A stretch of 64,000 nt of DNA, taken from positions 19,173 through 83,172 of the forward strand of contig NZ_JAZGJP010000011.1 in NCBI RefSeq assembly GCF_036408795.1. The letters are read 5' to 3'. The DNA is from Olsenella_L kribbiana. Its GTDB lineage: Bacteria > Actinomycetota > Coriobacteriia > Coriobacteriales > Atopobiaceae. The translations under genes were made by a program, and so were the position numbers. This document shows positions 7,698 through 15,784 of the stretch, one piece after another. The notes under the pieces are model-generated. The model saw nothing but the letters and a program-made list of their open reading frames with translations. It ran no database searches and had not been told where the DNA came from. The first letter of the stretch is position 1. Each line of letters starts with the position of its first letter.

Positions 7698-8700
7698 GGA
7701 TATGCGTCCGTACCATATCGCCGAGGCTGATGACGCAAGGGTCTCATTCGTTGTGGATGCGGACGTGACAGCAGATGCGCTCCTCGAGGCTGCCGGCGTC
7801 TCGAAGACGCAGAGGAAGGCAATCTTTGAGGAGAGGCGTCTTGCAAGAAATGGAGCTTTGCTCAGGCCAGCAGATGCTCTGGATGCAGGAGATCTGGTCG
7901 AGCTTGTCCTCAGGAAGGACGCAGCAGAAGGTCCCGATGCGCCGGCTGCAGCAGCGCGTGCTGCCGATATCCTCTTCGAGGATGCATTCCTGCTCTGCGC
8001 CGACAAGCCTTCTGGCATCCTCGTGCATTCGGATGGGACAGGCGGCAAGACGGATACGCTCACAGCACGTGTCAGGAAGCATCTTGAGGAAGAAGGCAGG
8101 AGCGCCTCTGCCCAGGCTGTGCAGCGGCTCGATGAGGATACGACAGGGTGCATCCTCTTCTCGCTTGCCCCGGAGTTTCAGGGAGGCCTGGACACGCTTG
8201 TCGCAGGGCATGCAATGGAGAAGCTCTATCTGGCCTGCGTGCGGGGATCTTTGCCTGAAGGGCCGCATGTGATTGCAGCGCCTGTCGGGCGCGACCGCCA
8301 CGATGCAAGACGCATGCGCGTCTCTCCTTCCGGCAAGGATGCGAAGACCACGGTCTGGGGGCTCATTCGGAAGGGCGGCCTCACGCTTGCCCTCGTCTCG
8401 CTCGGCACCGGCAGGAAGCACCAGATTCGCGTGCATCTGGCCTCTGAGGGATACCCGATCCTGGGGGATGCGCTCTACGGGATGAGAGGCGGGCCCGCGG
8501 TACCCGGCTTTGACCTTCTGCCGAAGGGCAGACACGAGCGCTTCGGCCTTCAGCTCCACTGCTGGCGGGAGTCGTTTGTCCATCCTGTGACAGGGGAGAA
8601 GCTCTCCGCCACGGCCCCTGTGCCTGAGAGCTTCCGTTCGCTCTTCGGAGGCAGCGAGATAGAGCGTGCACTCGCAGCATGGGAGTCGCGGAAACGATGA
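7687..8700 (+). CDS. RluA-family RNA pseudouridine synthase
   Basis: Converts uridine to pseudouridine in rRNA or tRNA. The 337-residue protein has an N-terminal S4-like segment (about residues 40-80, SKTQRKAIFEERRLARNGAL) and a catalytic domain with ADKPSGILVHSDG, the active-site aspartate in VQRLDEDTTGC (family form HRLDxxTSG), and TGRKHQIRVHLA plus PILGDALYG near the end. The chosen ATG overlaps lysR by 11 bases; ATG 7702, preceded by AAGGAT, is an alternative. The substitutions Q for H and T for S around the active site are mild. Which RNA position it modifies cannot be told from sequence. Confidence 0.9.
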   Translation: MRDKDMRPYHIAEADDARVSFVVDADVTADALLEAAGVSKTQRKAIFEERRLARNGALLRPADALDAGDLVELVLRKDAAEGPDAPAAAARAADILFEDAFLLCADKPSGILVHSDGTGGKTDTLTARVRKHLEEEGRSASAQAVQRLDEDTTGCILFSLAPEFQGGLDTLVAGHAMEKLYLACVRGSLPEGPHVIAAPVGRDRHDARRMRVSPSGKDAKTTVWGLIRKGGLTLALVSLGTGRKHQIRVHLASEGYPILGDALYGMRGGPAVPGFDLLPKGRHERFGLQLHCWRESFVHPVTGEKLSATAPVPESFRSLFGGSEIERALAAWESRKR

Positions 8701-8821
8701 GACGCCAAGCTGGAAAGTGCAGGTTTTTGCATCCTTGAGCACGCTTTGCCTTCCTGAGTTCGGTAGACTTGGAAACAGGGAAGCAACGTAAATCTGTTCC
8801 AATGCTCGGAGAGGGGCATTC

Positions 8822-10426
8822 ATGGCTGACACCATGCGTGGCGTCTATACGAACCTGACGGCAATCCGCCGGTCCGTATTCCGCGAAGTAGCAAAAGTCA
8901 TCTACGACAACGGCAGGAATCCGAACTGGACGCTTGCTGACTTCGACAAGGCATTCGAGGAGCTGCCGTACAAGATCATTCCGGGAGACGTGGCCACCTA
9001 CCGCGAGTCCGTGTTCCTCGAGCGTGCCATCGTCTCGGAGCGCATCCGTCTGGCTGCAGGCCTTTCGCTCCAGGGCGTCGACAGGCCGGCGCATATCTCG
9101 GATGGCCTCGCTGATGCCGCAGGTCCTGAGCACTACTACGAGCCGCCTCTGATCAACGTGATCAAGTTCGCCTGCAATGCCTGCAAGGACAACATCTACG
9201 AGGTCACGAACATGTGCCAGGGCTGCCTTGCGCACCCCTGCCGCGAGATCTGCCCGAAGAAGGCCATCTCCTTCAAGGACAAGAAGGCCTTCATCGACCA
9301 GGACCTCTGCATCCACTGTGGCATGTGCGCCCGCACCTGCCCGTACCATGCCATCTATCACTACGTGCGCCCGTGCGCTGACGCCTGCGGCATGCATGCC
9401 ATCGGCTCCGATGCACAGGGACACGCAGAGATCGACCAGGACAAGTGCGTTGCCTGCGGCCAGTGCCTCATCAACTGCCCGTTCGGCGCTATCGCAGACA
9501 AGTCCCAGATCGTCCAGGTCGCCATGGCCATCCTGGCAGGCCAGGAGGTCATCGCAATCGTCGCCCCTGCCTTCGTCGGCCAGTTCGGCGGCAAGGGCAA
9601 TGTCGGCAAGCTCCGCGAGGCATTCAAGCTCCTCGGCTTCTCCGGCGTCGAGGAGGTCGCACTCGGTGCCGACCTGTGCTCCGTCCAGGAGGCAGAGGAC
9701 TTCCTCGAGGAGGTGCCTGACAAGCTGCCGTTCATGGGCACGTCGTGCTGCCCGGCCTGGAGCTCGATGGCAAAGAAGGAGTTCCCGAAGTATGCCGACT
9801 GCATCTCGATGGCACTGACGCCGATGACATTGACGGCACGCATGGTGCGCTCCCAGCATCCGAAGGCAAGGATCGTCTTCGTGGGGCCGTGCTCCGCAAA
9901 GAAGCTCGAGGCCATGCGCCGCTCCGTGCGTTCCGAGGTCGACTTCGTCCTCACGTTCGAGGAGATGGCCGGCATGATGGAGGCACGTGGCATCGACTAC
10001 CTCGCACTTGCCGACGACAACAAGTCCGACTTCGATGTCGCATCCACGGACGGCAGGAACTTCGCTGTCGCAGGCGGCGTCGCGAATGCTGTCGTGAACG
10101 TCATCAAGCGCGACCATCCTGATGCCGAGGTCAAGACGGCCCAGGCTGGCGGCCTCGAGGAATGCAGGAAGATGATGAAGGACGCCGTCAAGGGCAAGTA
10201 TCAGGGATACCTGCTCGAGGGCATGGCATGCCCGGGCGGCTGCGTCGCAGGCGCCGGCACCCTCGTCGCAATCAACAAGTCGGCAGCAGCCGTTCACCGC
10301 TATGCGGCCCGCTCTCCGCACAAGAACGCGGTCGACAACGAGTTCCGTGGCCTCATCCACGACCTCGAGTACGCAGATGACGGCGTGCATCCGGAAGATC
10401 TGCCGACGGCACCGAAGGCCGAGTAG
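8822..10426 (+). CDS. Monomeric [FeFe] hydrogenase (group B type) with 4Fe-4S ferredoxin domain
   Basis: Catalyses reversible proton reduction to H2, normally disposing of ferredoxin electrons in fermentation. The 534-residue protein has an N-terminal region with several Cys clusters (CNACKDN, CQGCLAHPCREICP, CIHCGMCARTCP, CVACGQCLINCP, about residues 118-220) for multiple Fe-S clusters. The H-cluster domain follows: TSCCPAW (near 306), GPCSAKK (near 357) and EGMACPGGCVAG (near 466). The TSCCPAW and GPCSAKK variants, rather than TSCCPGW and MPCTAKK, are those of the less-studied group B enzymes. All four cysteines that bind the H-cluster are present, so it should be active. No maturation genes (hydE, hydF, hydG) lie nearby. 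Confidence 0.92.
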   Translation: MADTMRGVYTNLTAIRRSVFREVAKVIYDNGRNPNWTLADFDKAFEELPYKIIPGDVATYRESVFLERAIVSERIRLAAGLSLQGVDRPAHISDGLADAAGPEHYYEPPLINVIKFACNACKDNIYEVTNMCQGCLAHPCREICPKKAISFKDKKAFIDQDLCIHCGMCARTCPYHAIYHYVRPCADACGMHAIGSDAQGHAEIDQDKCVACGQCLINCPFGAIADKSQIVQVAMAILAGQEVIAIVAPAFVGQFGGKGNVGKLREAFKLLGFSGVEEVALGADLCSVQEAEDFLEEVPDKLPFMGTSCCPAWSSMAKKEFPKYADCISMALTPMTLTARMVRSQHPKARIVFVGPCSAKKLEAMRRSVRSEVDFVLTFEEMAGMMEARGIDYLALADDNKSDFDVASTDGRNFAVAGGVANAVVNVIKRDHPDAEVKTAQAGGLEECRKMMKDAVKGKYQGYLLEGMACPGGCVAGAGTLVAINKSAAAVHRYAARSPHKNAVDNEFRGLIHDLEYADDGVHPEDLPTAPKAE

Positions 10427-10440
10427 CACCTGATGCTTCG

Positions 10441-10470
10441 AAGGGCGCCCTCCGGAAGGAAGGCGCCCTT
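10441..10470 (+). terminator. Intrinsic terminator of the hydrogenase gene
   Basis: Stem AAGGGCGCC (10441-10449) with GGCGCCCTT (10462-10470) followed by TTCT, 14 bases after the stop. Confidence 0.8.
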
Positions 10471-10490
10471 TCTCATGAGACGATGGCATG

Positions 10491-10523
10491 AAAAAGCAGG
10501 GCCTGCCATCTGGCGGGCCCTGC
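10491..10523 (-). terminator. Intrinsic terminator of the small gene on the reverse strand
   Basis: Stem GCAGGGCCTGCC/GGCGGGCCCTGC (10496-10507 and 10512-10523, one mismatch). On the reverse strand it is followed by TTTTT (10491-10495). It faces the hydrogenase terminator. Confidence 0.85.
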
Positions 10524-10546
10524 TGCATGTCTTGGGTCTGGAGTGT

Positions 10547-10852
10547 CTACTCCTTGTCTCCCTTGATGGAGGCATAGAACGTGGCGCCGTCGAAGACGTC
10601 CTTGATCGTCTTTCCGCCGACGAACGGAAGTGCCAGGAACTCGTCCACAGTGTCAACGAGATCGGAGCAGTCGATGTAGTGGCCCTTTTCGTTGCGCTGG
10701 CTGGTGTCCTGTGCGCGCCATGCTTCGTAGTTCACGTCGGTCAGGTAGTAGACCTTGCTATCGATCTTCATGTAGACGGAGTGATGGCTGTGGAGGTAGT
10801 CAGCCAGCTGATCGTAATTGATATCGAGTGCCTCGGATGCTCTCTTTCCCAT
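10547..10852 (-). CDS. Conserved hypothetical protein, 101 aa
   Basis: A soluble protein starting MGKRASEALDINYDQLADYL, with a second half DLVDTVDEFLALPFVGGKTI ending in charged residues. No catalytic motif, signal peptide or membrane segment is visible. The start at 10852 is preferred because AAAGGAC lies eight bases ahead; an upstream in-frame extension to 10972 lacks a ribosome site. A dedicated terminator follows. I do not recognise the family; the YxLTDVNYEAWRAQD stretch suggests a small alpha/beta protein. The right end of the IS element lies 114 bases upstream of its start, so insertion may have displaced its promoter. Confidence 0.7.
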   Translation of the reverse strand: MGKRASEALDINYDQLADYLHSHHSVYMKIDSKVYYLTDVNYEAWRAQDTSQRNEKGHYIDCSDLVDTVDEFLALPFVGGKTIKDVFDGATFYASIKGDKE

Positions 10853-10965
10853 GGCATGTCCTTTCGTCGAAGGGCCAGACCCAACGTGCTTGCACTCACT
10901 ATACCGTTCCTTGAACAAACTCATACATCCGCTTGGGCCAGTGACGGAAATAGCGCCCTCACCGA

Positions 10966-11086
10966 TTGACACTCCCCATGGCTAGAGCCAGGGGATTCTC
11001 GCTTCACAGCAGATAGCCTTTCCCCGCTTTCGCGGGGATGGGTCTTACGCCTGCTCCACGAGCGTTCGGGGCACTCGCGCGCCCCC
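10966..11086 (-). ncRNA. Candidate omega RNA (reRNA) of TnpB, element 1
   Basis: On the reverse strand the last codons of tnpB form the hairpin GGGGCGC-GCGA-GTGCCCC (11068-11085). The 3' flank forms CCCCGC-GAAA-GCGGGG (11022-11037). The conserved strings AAGGCTATCTGC and GAAGCGAGAATCCCC follow, up to the right end. The second element has the same layout with different but still paired stem bases. This is where omega RNAs of TnpB reside; the guide would be the roughly 16-20 bases beyond the TCAA. The 5' boundary is not known and probably extends further into tnpB. Confidence 0.65.
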
Positions 11087-12214
11087 GGTTCCCGCAAGCC
11101 CTGCGGTACCGTTTCCCTCCGCCAGCAGCCTCGCGCCCTCGGCGGCGATGTTCTTCGCCGCGTTGAGGTCTCGGTCGTGGCGGGCCCCGCACTCGGGGCA
11201 TGTCCAGCTCTCGACCCCAAGCACGACGTTCTTGTTCACGTAGCCGCAGCACGAGCACGTCTTGCTGGACGGGTAGAACCTCCCCACCTTCACGAAGGCA
11301 CGCCCGTACCAGGCGCACTTGTACTGGAGCTGGCGGATCATCTCTGACATGCTTGCGTCCGCCACGGCCCTGGCAAGGCGGCGGTTCTTCTCCATGCCCT
11401 TCACGTTCAGGTCCTCGACGGCGATGGCTTGGCTCTCGCGCACCGCTTCCGTCGTGGCCTTGTGGATGGCGTCCTTCCTCTGGTTCGCAATCTTCTCATG
11501 GATGCGGGCCACCCGGACCCGCTGCCTGGCCCGCCTCTTCGAACCCTTCTTCTTCCTGGAGAGCCTCCTCTGCTCGCGGGCCAATCTCTTCTCTGACTTG
11601 GTGAGGCTCTTGGGGCTGGCAACCACCTCGCCGTCCGAGCGGGCCATCAGGCAGCGGATGCCGGCGTCTATGCCCATGACCTCGACGTCACCCTGCGGCA
11701 TATCCGGTTCTGGGCAGTCCGTGCAGCAGACGGCCACGAAATATTCGCCGGAGGGTACCTTCTTGACGGTTGCGGAGAGGATCCGCCCCCGGACGGGCCG
11801 GGTGATTCTCGCCCTGACGCTCCCCAGTTTCGGAAGCTTCACATGGCGGGCGTCCACGATCGAGATGCTGTTGGTGCGGTAGCTCTGTCTTGCACCTGAT
11901 TTCGACTTGAACCGGGGGAACCCTACCCTTCCAGGGCTTCTGAAGAAGTTCTTGTACGCCTTGTCGAGATCGCGCAGGGATTGCTGCAGGGCCATGGAGT
12001 CCGCTTCGGCAAGCCAAGGGGCCTCGTCCTTCTTCCAGATGGGTATCTGCGTGATATAGGAATTGATGGATCGGGTCTTCTTGTCCCGCTCGTATTCCTC
12101 TTTCCGCATCTGGAGCACTCGGTTGTAGACCCACCGGCAGCATCCGAAGGTCCTGGCAAGCTGCACGCGTTGGGCAGCGCTCGGGTAGATCCTGTATTCA
12201 AACGTCATGTCCAT
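11045..12214 (-). CDS. tnpB: TnpB, RNA-guided endonuclease of IS200/IS605 family
   Basis: Programmable DNA nuclease that helps the element persist at donor sites, guided by an RNA from its own 3' end. The 389-residue protein is full length. It has an N-terminal helix-turn-helix-like RTFGCCRWVYNRVL (21-34) and an OB/REC region. The RuvC catalytic triad is Asp183 in MGIDAGI, Glu267 in AVEDLNVKGM, and the Asp in HDRDLNAAKNIA (about 346-357). The zinc finger is CSCCG (320-324) with CPEC (339-342). All catalytic residues are present, so it should be active. tnpA lies six bases upstream on the same strand. It ends in VPRTLVEQA, ten residues longer than its partner in the second element. Confidence 0.93.
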   Translation of the reverse strand: MDMTFEYRIYPSAAQRVQLARTFGCCRWVYNRVLQMRKEEYERDKKTRSINSYITQIPIWKKDEAPWLAEADSMALQQSLRDLDKAYKNFFRSPGRVGFPRFKSKSGARQSYRTNSISIVDARHVKLPKLGSVRARITRPVRGRILSATVKKVPSGEYFVAVCCTDCPEPDMPQGDVEVMGIDAGIRCLMARSDGEVVASPKSLTKSEKRLAREQRRLSRKKKGSKRRARQRVRVARIHEKIANQRKDAIHKATTEAVRESQAIAVEDLNVKGMEKNRRLARAVADASMSEMIRQLQYKCAWYGRAFVKVGRFYPSSKTCSCCGYVNKNVVLGVESWTCPECGARHDRDLNAAKNIAAEGARLLAEGNGTAGLAGTGGARVPRTLVEQA

Positions 12215-12220
12215 GATGGG

Positions 12221-12613
12221 TCACACGTTCTTCTGGCTCTCGATGTACCGCCTGACGGCCGCAAGCGGGGCGCCGCCCACGGTGGAGACGAAGTAGCTGT
12301 TCGTCCAGAGCGAGGGCAGCCTCTTCCTGAGCCAGGGGAACTCCTCCCTCAGGTCGTGGCTGGTCCTGCCCTTGAGGCGCTTCACGGCCCTGTGGATGCC
12401 GAGCTGCGGGTCCACCTCAAGGAGCATGTGGACGTGGTCCGGCATGACCTCCATCTCTATGATCTCGAAGGAGAGCTCGTCCGCGACCTGCCGCGCTATC
12501 TGCCTGAAGCGCTCGTCCACGCCGTCCACGAGCACGGGGCGGCGGTACTTCGGGCAGAAGACCACGTGGTACCTGCAGCTGTAGACGACGTTGTTGTTGC
12601 TCTTGTAGTCCAT
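12221..12613 (-). CDS. tnpA: TnpA, HUH/Y1 transposase of IS200/IS605 family
   Basis: Single-strand DNA transposase of 130 residues that recognises subterminal hairpins and nicks through a tyrosine. The HUH pair is His60 and His62 in MPDHVHMLL and the nucleophile is Tyr123 in AAVRRYIESQ. The N-terminus YSCRYHVVFCPKYRRPVL is typical. Length and motifs are intact. A TATAAT box ends seven bases before the ATG, so its transcript is probably leaderless. It may also mobilise the tnpA-less copy at 49.8 kb, whose ends match. Confidence 0.95.
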   Translation of the reverse strand: MDYKSNNNVVYSCRYHVVFCPKYRRPVLVDGVDERFRQIARQVADELSFEIIEMEVMPDHVHMLLEVDPQLGIHRAVKRLKGRTSHDLREEFPWLRKRLPSLWTNSYFVSTVGGAPLAAVRRYIESQKNV

Positions 12614-12619
12614 GGAAGG

Positions 12620-12625
12620 ATTATA
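12620..12625 (-). promoter_or_regulatory. -10 box for leaderless tnpA transcript
   Basis: A perfect TATAAT on the reverse strand ends seven bases before the tnpA ATG, so the expected start of transcription is at or next to the A of ATG. No good -35 is seen (CGATAT at the 17-base spacing). The second element keeps a CATAAT at the matching place. Confidence 0.55.
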
Positions 12626-12763
12626 CCATGGATCCCTATCTAATATCGTCTGCGGCGATGCGCCTTATATCCCCATGCCTAAAGACAGGGGTTTTACGGC
12701 GCTTTTGATAATCGCCAAAGGCGCTACGCGAAATGCAAGAGAATCTGAATGGATGCGGCCAGA

Positions 12764-13447
12764 TCAGGCAGCGGCCGTGCCGTCGAGCCCTTCGCCGGTG
12801 ATGAGGTGCTCGAGCTGCTCCGGCGTCTCGGCAAGAACAGGCGCCCCCTTGTCCTCGAGGAATTCGCGGACGCGGAAGCCCCAGGTCACGGCGATGCAGT
12901 CGCACTGGGCGTTTGCGGCGGTCTCGATATCGACCTCGGAGTCGCCGATGTAGACGACATCCTTCTTCTTCATGCCGAGGACACGCATGACCTCGTTCAC
13001 GGTATCGGGTGCCGGCTTCTTGCGGATGCCTTCTGCCTCGCGCTCGCCGACGATTGCATCGAACTCGCCGGGGAAGAAGTGGTCGATGAGTGTCTGGACG
13101 GCAGCGTCTGCCTTGTTCGAGACGACGGCACAGCGGATGCCGCGTGTGCGGAGGTGCCGAAGCACGGCTGCGATGCCCGGATAGGGGCGGGTCTTGTCCA
13201 TCGAGTGCTCGCGGTAGTAGCTCTTGAAGGCGACGAAGACCTCTTCGAACGTGCCTTCATCGGCGTCCTTCGGAAGGCAGGTGCGCACGAGATTGCGGAT
13301 GCCATTGCCGATGGCCCAGCGGACCTCATCCTTGCTCTTGAGCGGCAGCTCATAGAGGCCAAGCGCATAGTTCACCGCGTCATAGAGGTCGTCGAGCGTA
13401 TCGAGGAGCGTCCCATCGAGATCGAATATCGCTGCTGCGTATGCCAT
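12764..13447 (-). CDS. HAD-family hydrolase, phosphoglycolate phosphatase-like
   Basis: Soluble Mg-dependent phosphatase of 227 residues. Motif I is FDLDGTLLDTL with nucleophile Asp9 and acid Asp11; motif II is the Ser in CAVVSNKAD; motif III is the Lys in IRKKPAPD; motif IV is VYIGDSEVDIETA. A helical cap (YDAVNYALGLYELPL onwards) gives subfamily I, like Gph and PpaX. The ATG is preceded by GGGAGG. It stands alone between the IS element and the divergent aspS region, so context does not reveal the substrate. Phosphoglycolate, pyrophosphate or sugar phosphates are all possible. Confidence 0.88.
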   Translation of the reverse strand: MAYAAAIFDLDGTLLDTLDDLYDAVNYALGLYELPLKSKDEVRWAIGNGIRNLVRTCLPKDADEGTFEEVFVAFKSYYREHSMDKTRPYPGIAAVLRHLRTRGIRCAVVSNKADAAVQTLIDHFFPGEFDAIVGEREAEGIRKKPAPDTVNEVMRVLGMKKKDVVYIGDSEVDIETAANAQCDCIAVTWGFRVREFLEDKGAPVLAETPEQLEHLITGEGLDGTAAA

Positions 13448-13753
13448 GGACTGCCTCCCTGGACCTGTGGCCTCGTATGGTCTCAGTCCTTATCCACAAG
13501 AAAATCTACGCACCTAGGCTAGCATTTTCCCCACTCATGCGCAAAAAGGCAGGCAGACGGTAGCGTCTGGACGCATGAGCGCATCCTGGTGGAGCAGCTT
13601 CCTGAATGAATCTCCCAGCTTATGCATGAGAGGGGAGCGCCGGAGGAGCATCGGGCAGCCATGCGCTCTCTGGAATTTCGTGGCAGGCTGGTAACGTTCC
13701 GTGAGGCTCGCCGCGGCCGTCCTGCCTTCTGGAGTACAATGGCCGACGCGTGT
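13448..13753. other. Gene-free spacer between HAD gene and aspS
   Basis: No coding sequence with a ribosome site is seen. It holds the 14-mer GGCAGGCAGACGGT at 13548-13561, which recurs at 19464-19477, and a GGCAGG/CCTGCC pairing (13682-13687 with 13721-13726). A good -10 hexamer TACAAT at 13734-13739, without a clear -35, may be the aspS promoter. Confidence 0.4.
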
Positions 13754-13839
13754 GCGGGGACGCTGTCTACGCACCCCGCGCCATCTGTCGGGAGCCGTCC
13801 GTTACGGCACGGGACGGCACAGATGAGAGGATATCTCAT
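13754..13839 (+). promoter_or_regulatory. Structured 5' leader of aspS
   Basis: Three nested or stacked hairpins fill the leader: GCGGGG (13754-13759) with CCCCGC (13774-13779); CATCTGT plus CCGTCC pairing with GGACGG plus ACAGATG (13782-13825); and ATGAGA-GGATA-TCTCAT (13823-13839), which contains the Shine-Dalgarno GAGAGG and abuts the start codon. The last two overlap at 13823-13825, so they could be alternative structures controlling access to the ribosome site. It does not show a clear T-box signature. Confidence 0.45.
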
Positions 13840-15609
13840 ATGGACCAGCACAGCATGCATACCCGCACCTGCGGGGAGCTGCGCAAATCAGACATCGGCC
13901 AGGAAGTCACGCTTGCAGGATGGGTGTGGCACAGAAGGGACCACGGCGGTCTCATCTTCGTCGACCTGCGCGACCGCGAGGGCATGACGCAGGTTTCGTT
14001 CGACCCTGAGCACTCCGGCGGCACGGCCTTCCATACGGCCGAGACCATCCGTACCGAGTGGCCGATCCTTGTCACGGGCACCGTGCGCGAGCGTCCTGAG
14101 GGCATGGCAAACGAGAAGCTCGCAACGGGCGAGATCGAGGTGCTCGTCTCCACGATCGAGGTCCTGAACACTTCGAAGACGACCCCGTTCCAGATCGAGG
14201 ACCACGTGGATACAGCCGAGGATGTGCGCCTGCGCTACCGCTACCTCGACCTGCGCCGTCCGAAGATGATGCACAACCTGAAGCTGCGCTCCGACTTCAC
14301 GTTCGCGATCCGCGAGGCGCTGCACAAGCATGAGTTCATGGAGGTCGAGACTCCGGCCCTCTTCAAGTCCACGCCGGAAGGCGCCCGCGACTTCCTCGTG
14401 CCGAGCCGCACGCAGCCGGGCCACTTCTATGCCCTGCCGCAGTCTCCGCAGCTCCTGAAGCAGCTCCTCATGGTCGGCGGCGTCGAGCGCTACTGCCAGG
14501 TCGCCAAGTGCTTCCGCGACGAGGACCTTCGTGCAGACCGCCAGCCTGAGTTCACCCAGGTCGACGTCGAGATGAGCTTCGTCACCCAGGACGATGTCAT
14601 GGGCGAGCTCGAAGAGGTGCTGAAGGATGCCTTCGGCGCCATGGGCGTCGAGATGCAGCTGCCGCTGCGCCGCATCGAGTACTGGGATGCCATGGATACC
14701 TACGGCATCGACAAGCCGGATACCCGCTTCGGCATGACGCTGCACGACGTGACGCCGATCTTCGGCCAGTCGAAGTTCAAGCTCTTCGCCTCTGCTGCGC
14801 AGACCGGGGGCCAGTATGTCAAGGCCATCAATGCCAAGGGCGCCGGCAAGTGGCCCCGCGCCAAGATCGACCGTCTCGCCGATGTGGCAGCGACCTTCGG
14901 TGCCAAGGGCCTTGCCTACATTGCCTTCCGCGAGGATGGCTCCGTCACGAGCCCGATCGTGAAGTTCTTCTCCGATGAGGAGATGGCAGCACTCCGCAAG
15001 GAGATGGACGTCGAGCCGGGCGACCTCGTGATGTTCGCCGTGGCAGACCGTCTCCATGCAGACGAGATCCTGGGCGGCATGCGCAACCACATGGCTGATG
15101 CCCTCGATATCAAGCGCGAAGGCCATGACTTCCTCTGGGTCGTGAACTTCCCGCTGTTCCACTGGGACGAGGACAGGAAGTGCCTCGACTCCGAGCACCA
15201 GCCGTTCACGCAGCCGAATGAGGACCAGATCGACCTGCTCGACACCAATCCTCTTGCAATCGGCTCGCACACCTATGACTTCGTCATGGATGGCTACGAG
15301 GCTGGCGGCGGTGGCATGCGTATCCACAACGCACAGCTCCAGGAGAAGATCCTTGAGAAGCTCGGCTTCACGCCTGAGCGCGCGAAGGCCCAGTTTGGCT
15401 TCCTGATGGAGGCACTCACCTATGGTGCGCCTCCTATGGGCGGCTTCGCACTCGGCCTCGACCGTGTCTGCATGCTGCTCACGGGCTCTGACTCCATCAG
15501 GGAAGTCATGGCATTCCCGAAGACGAGCTCCGGCTCCGACCTCATGAGCGATGCTCCGTCCGAGGTCTCCATGGCACAGCTCAAGGAAGTCTCCCTGCGC
15601 CTCATGTAG
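13840..15609 (+). CDS. aspS: Aspartyl-tRNA synthetase
   Basis: Charges tRNA with aspartate. The 589-residue class II synthetase has an N-terminal OB-fold anticodon-binding domain (VTLAGWVWHRRDHGGLIFVDLRD) and motif 2 (CFRDEDLRADRQPEFTQ). The bacterial insertion (GAD) domain lies in the middle, and motif 3 is GGFALGLDRVCMLLTG near the end. The ATG at 13840 is chosen over a second one five codons later because the upstream GAGAGG is correctly spaced. The bacterial long form suggests a normal housekeeping enzyme; whether it is discriminating or non-discriminating (also making Asp-tRNA-Asn) cannot be decided. It is monocistronic, with its own terminator. Confidence 0.96.
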   Translation: MDQHSMHTRTCGELRKSDIGQEVTLAGWVWHRRDHGGLIFVDLRDREGMTQVSFDPEHSGGTAFHTAETIRTEWPILVTGTVRERPEGMANEKLATGEIEVLVSTIEVLNTSKTTPFQIEDHVDTAEDVRLRYRYLDLRRPKMMHNLKLRSDFTFAIREALHKHEFMEVETPALFKSTPEGARDFLVPSRTQPGHFYALPQSPQLLKQLLMVGGVERYCQVAKCFRDEDLRADRQPEFTQVDVEMSFVTQDDVMGELEEVLKDAFGAMGVEMQLPLRRIEYWDAMDTYGIDKPDTRFGMTLHDVTPIFGQSKFKLFASAAQTGGQYVKAINAKGAGKWPRAKIDRLADVAATFGAKGLAYIAFREDGSVTSPIVKFFSDEEMAALRKEMDVEPGDLVMFAVADRLHADEILGGMRNHMADALDIKREGHDFLWVVNFPLFHWDEDRKCLDSEHQPFTQPNEDQIDLLDTNPLAIGSHTYDFVMDGYEAGGGGMRIHNAQLQEKILEKLGFTPERAKAQFGFLMEALTYGAPPMGGFALGLDRVCMLLTGSDSIREVMAFPKTSSGSDLMSDAPSEVSMAQLKEVSLRLM

Positions 15610-15631
15610 GAGCAAGACAGAAGATGTATGC

Positions 15632-15667
15632 AAAGCCGGCTGGGACACCTGTCCTGGCTGGCTTTTT
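15632..15667 (+). terminator. Intrinsic terminator of aspS
   Basis: A long stem starting AAAGCCGGCTGGGACA and returning TGTCCTGGCTGGCTTT, with a few G-T pairs, ends in TTTTT at 15663-15667. Confidence 0.85.
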
Positions 15668-15784
15668 CCGTGCAATGTGTCGGCCTTGTCAGGAGTCTGT
15701 GGGGTGCGTCACGAAATAATTCTGGAATGTTCTGGTGATAGAATTTTCCGTGAACGGCGTGAATCTCTACGTGGGAGGTAGTAC

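Larger units (their letters stand above)
10966..12707 (-). mobile_element. Complete IS200/IS605-type element (tnpA + tnpB)
   Basis: The element is bounded by ends shared with the second copy at 49815-51243. Reading the reverse strand, the left end starts CAAAAGCGCC just after the tetranucleotide TTAT (plus-strand 12708-12711), and the right end closes in GTGTCAA at 10966. Both ends carry the family's imperfect subterminal hairpin: CCCC, a four-base inner stem, its loop and complement, a bulged T, then GGGG. There are no terminal inverted repeats or target duplications, as expected for Y1 single-strand transposition. Exact nicking positions are inferred from the conservation boundary. Confidence 0.85.

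Noticed and set aside
13563..13839. T-box riboswitch before aspS
   Set aside because: CTGGTAACG and CGTCCTGCC vaguely resemble T-box pieces, but the consensus TGGNACCGCG is absent and a TACAAT -10 box lies after them.
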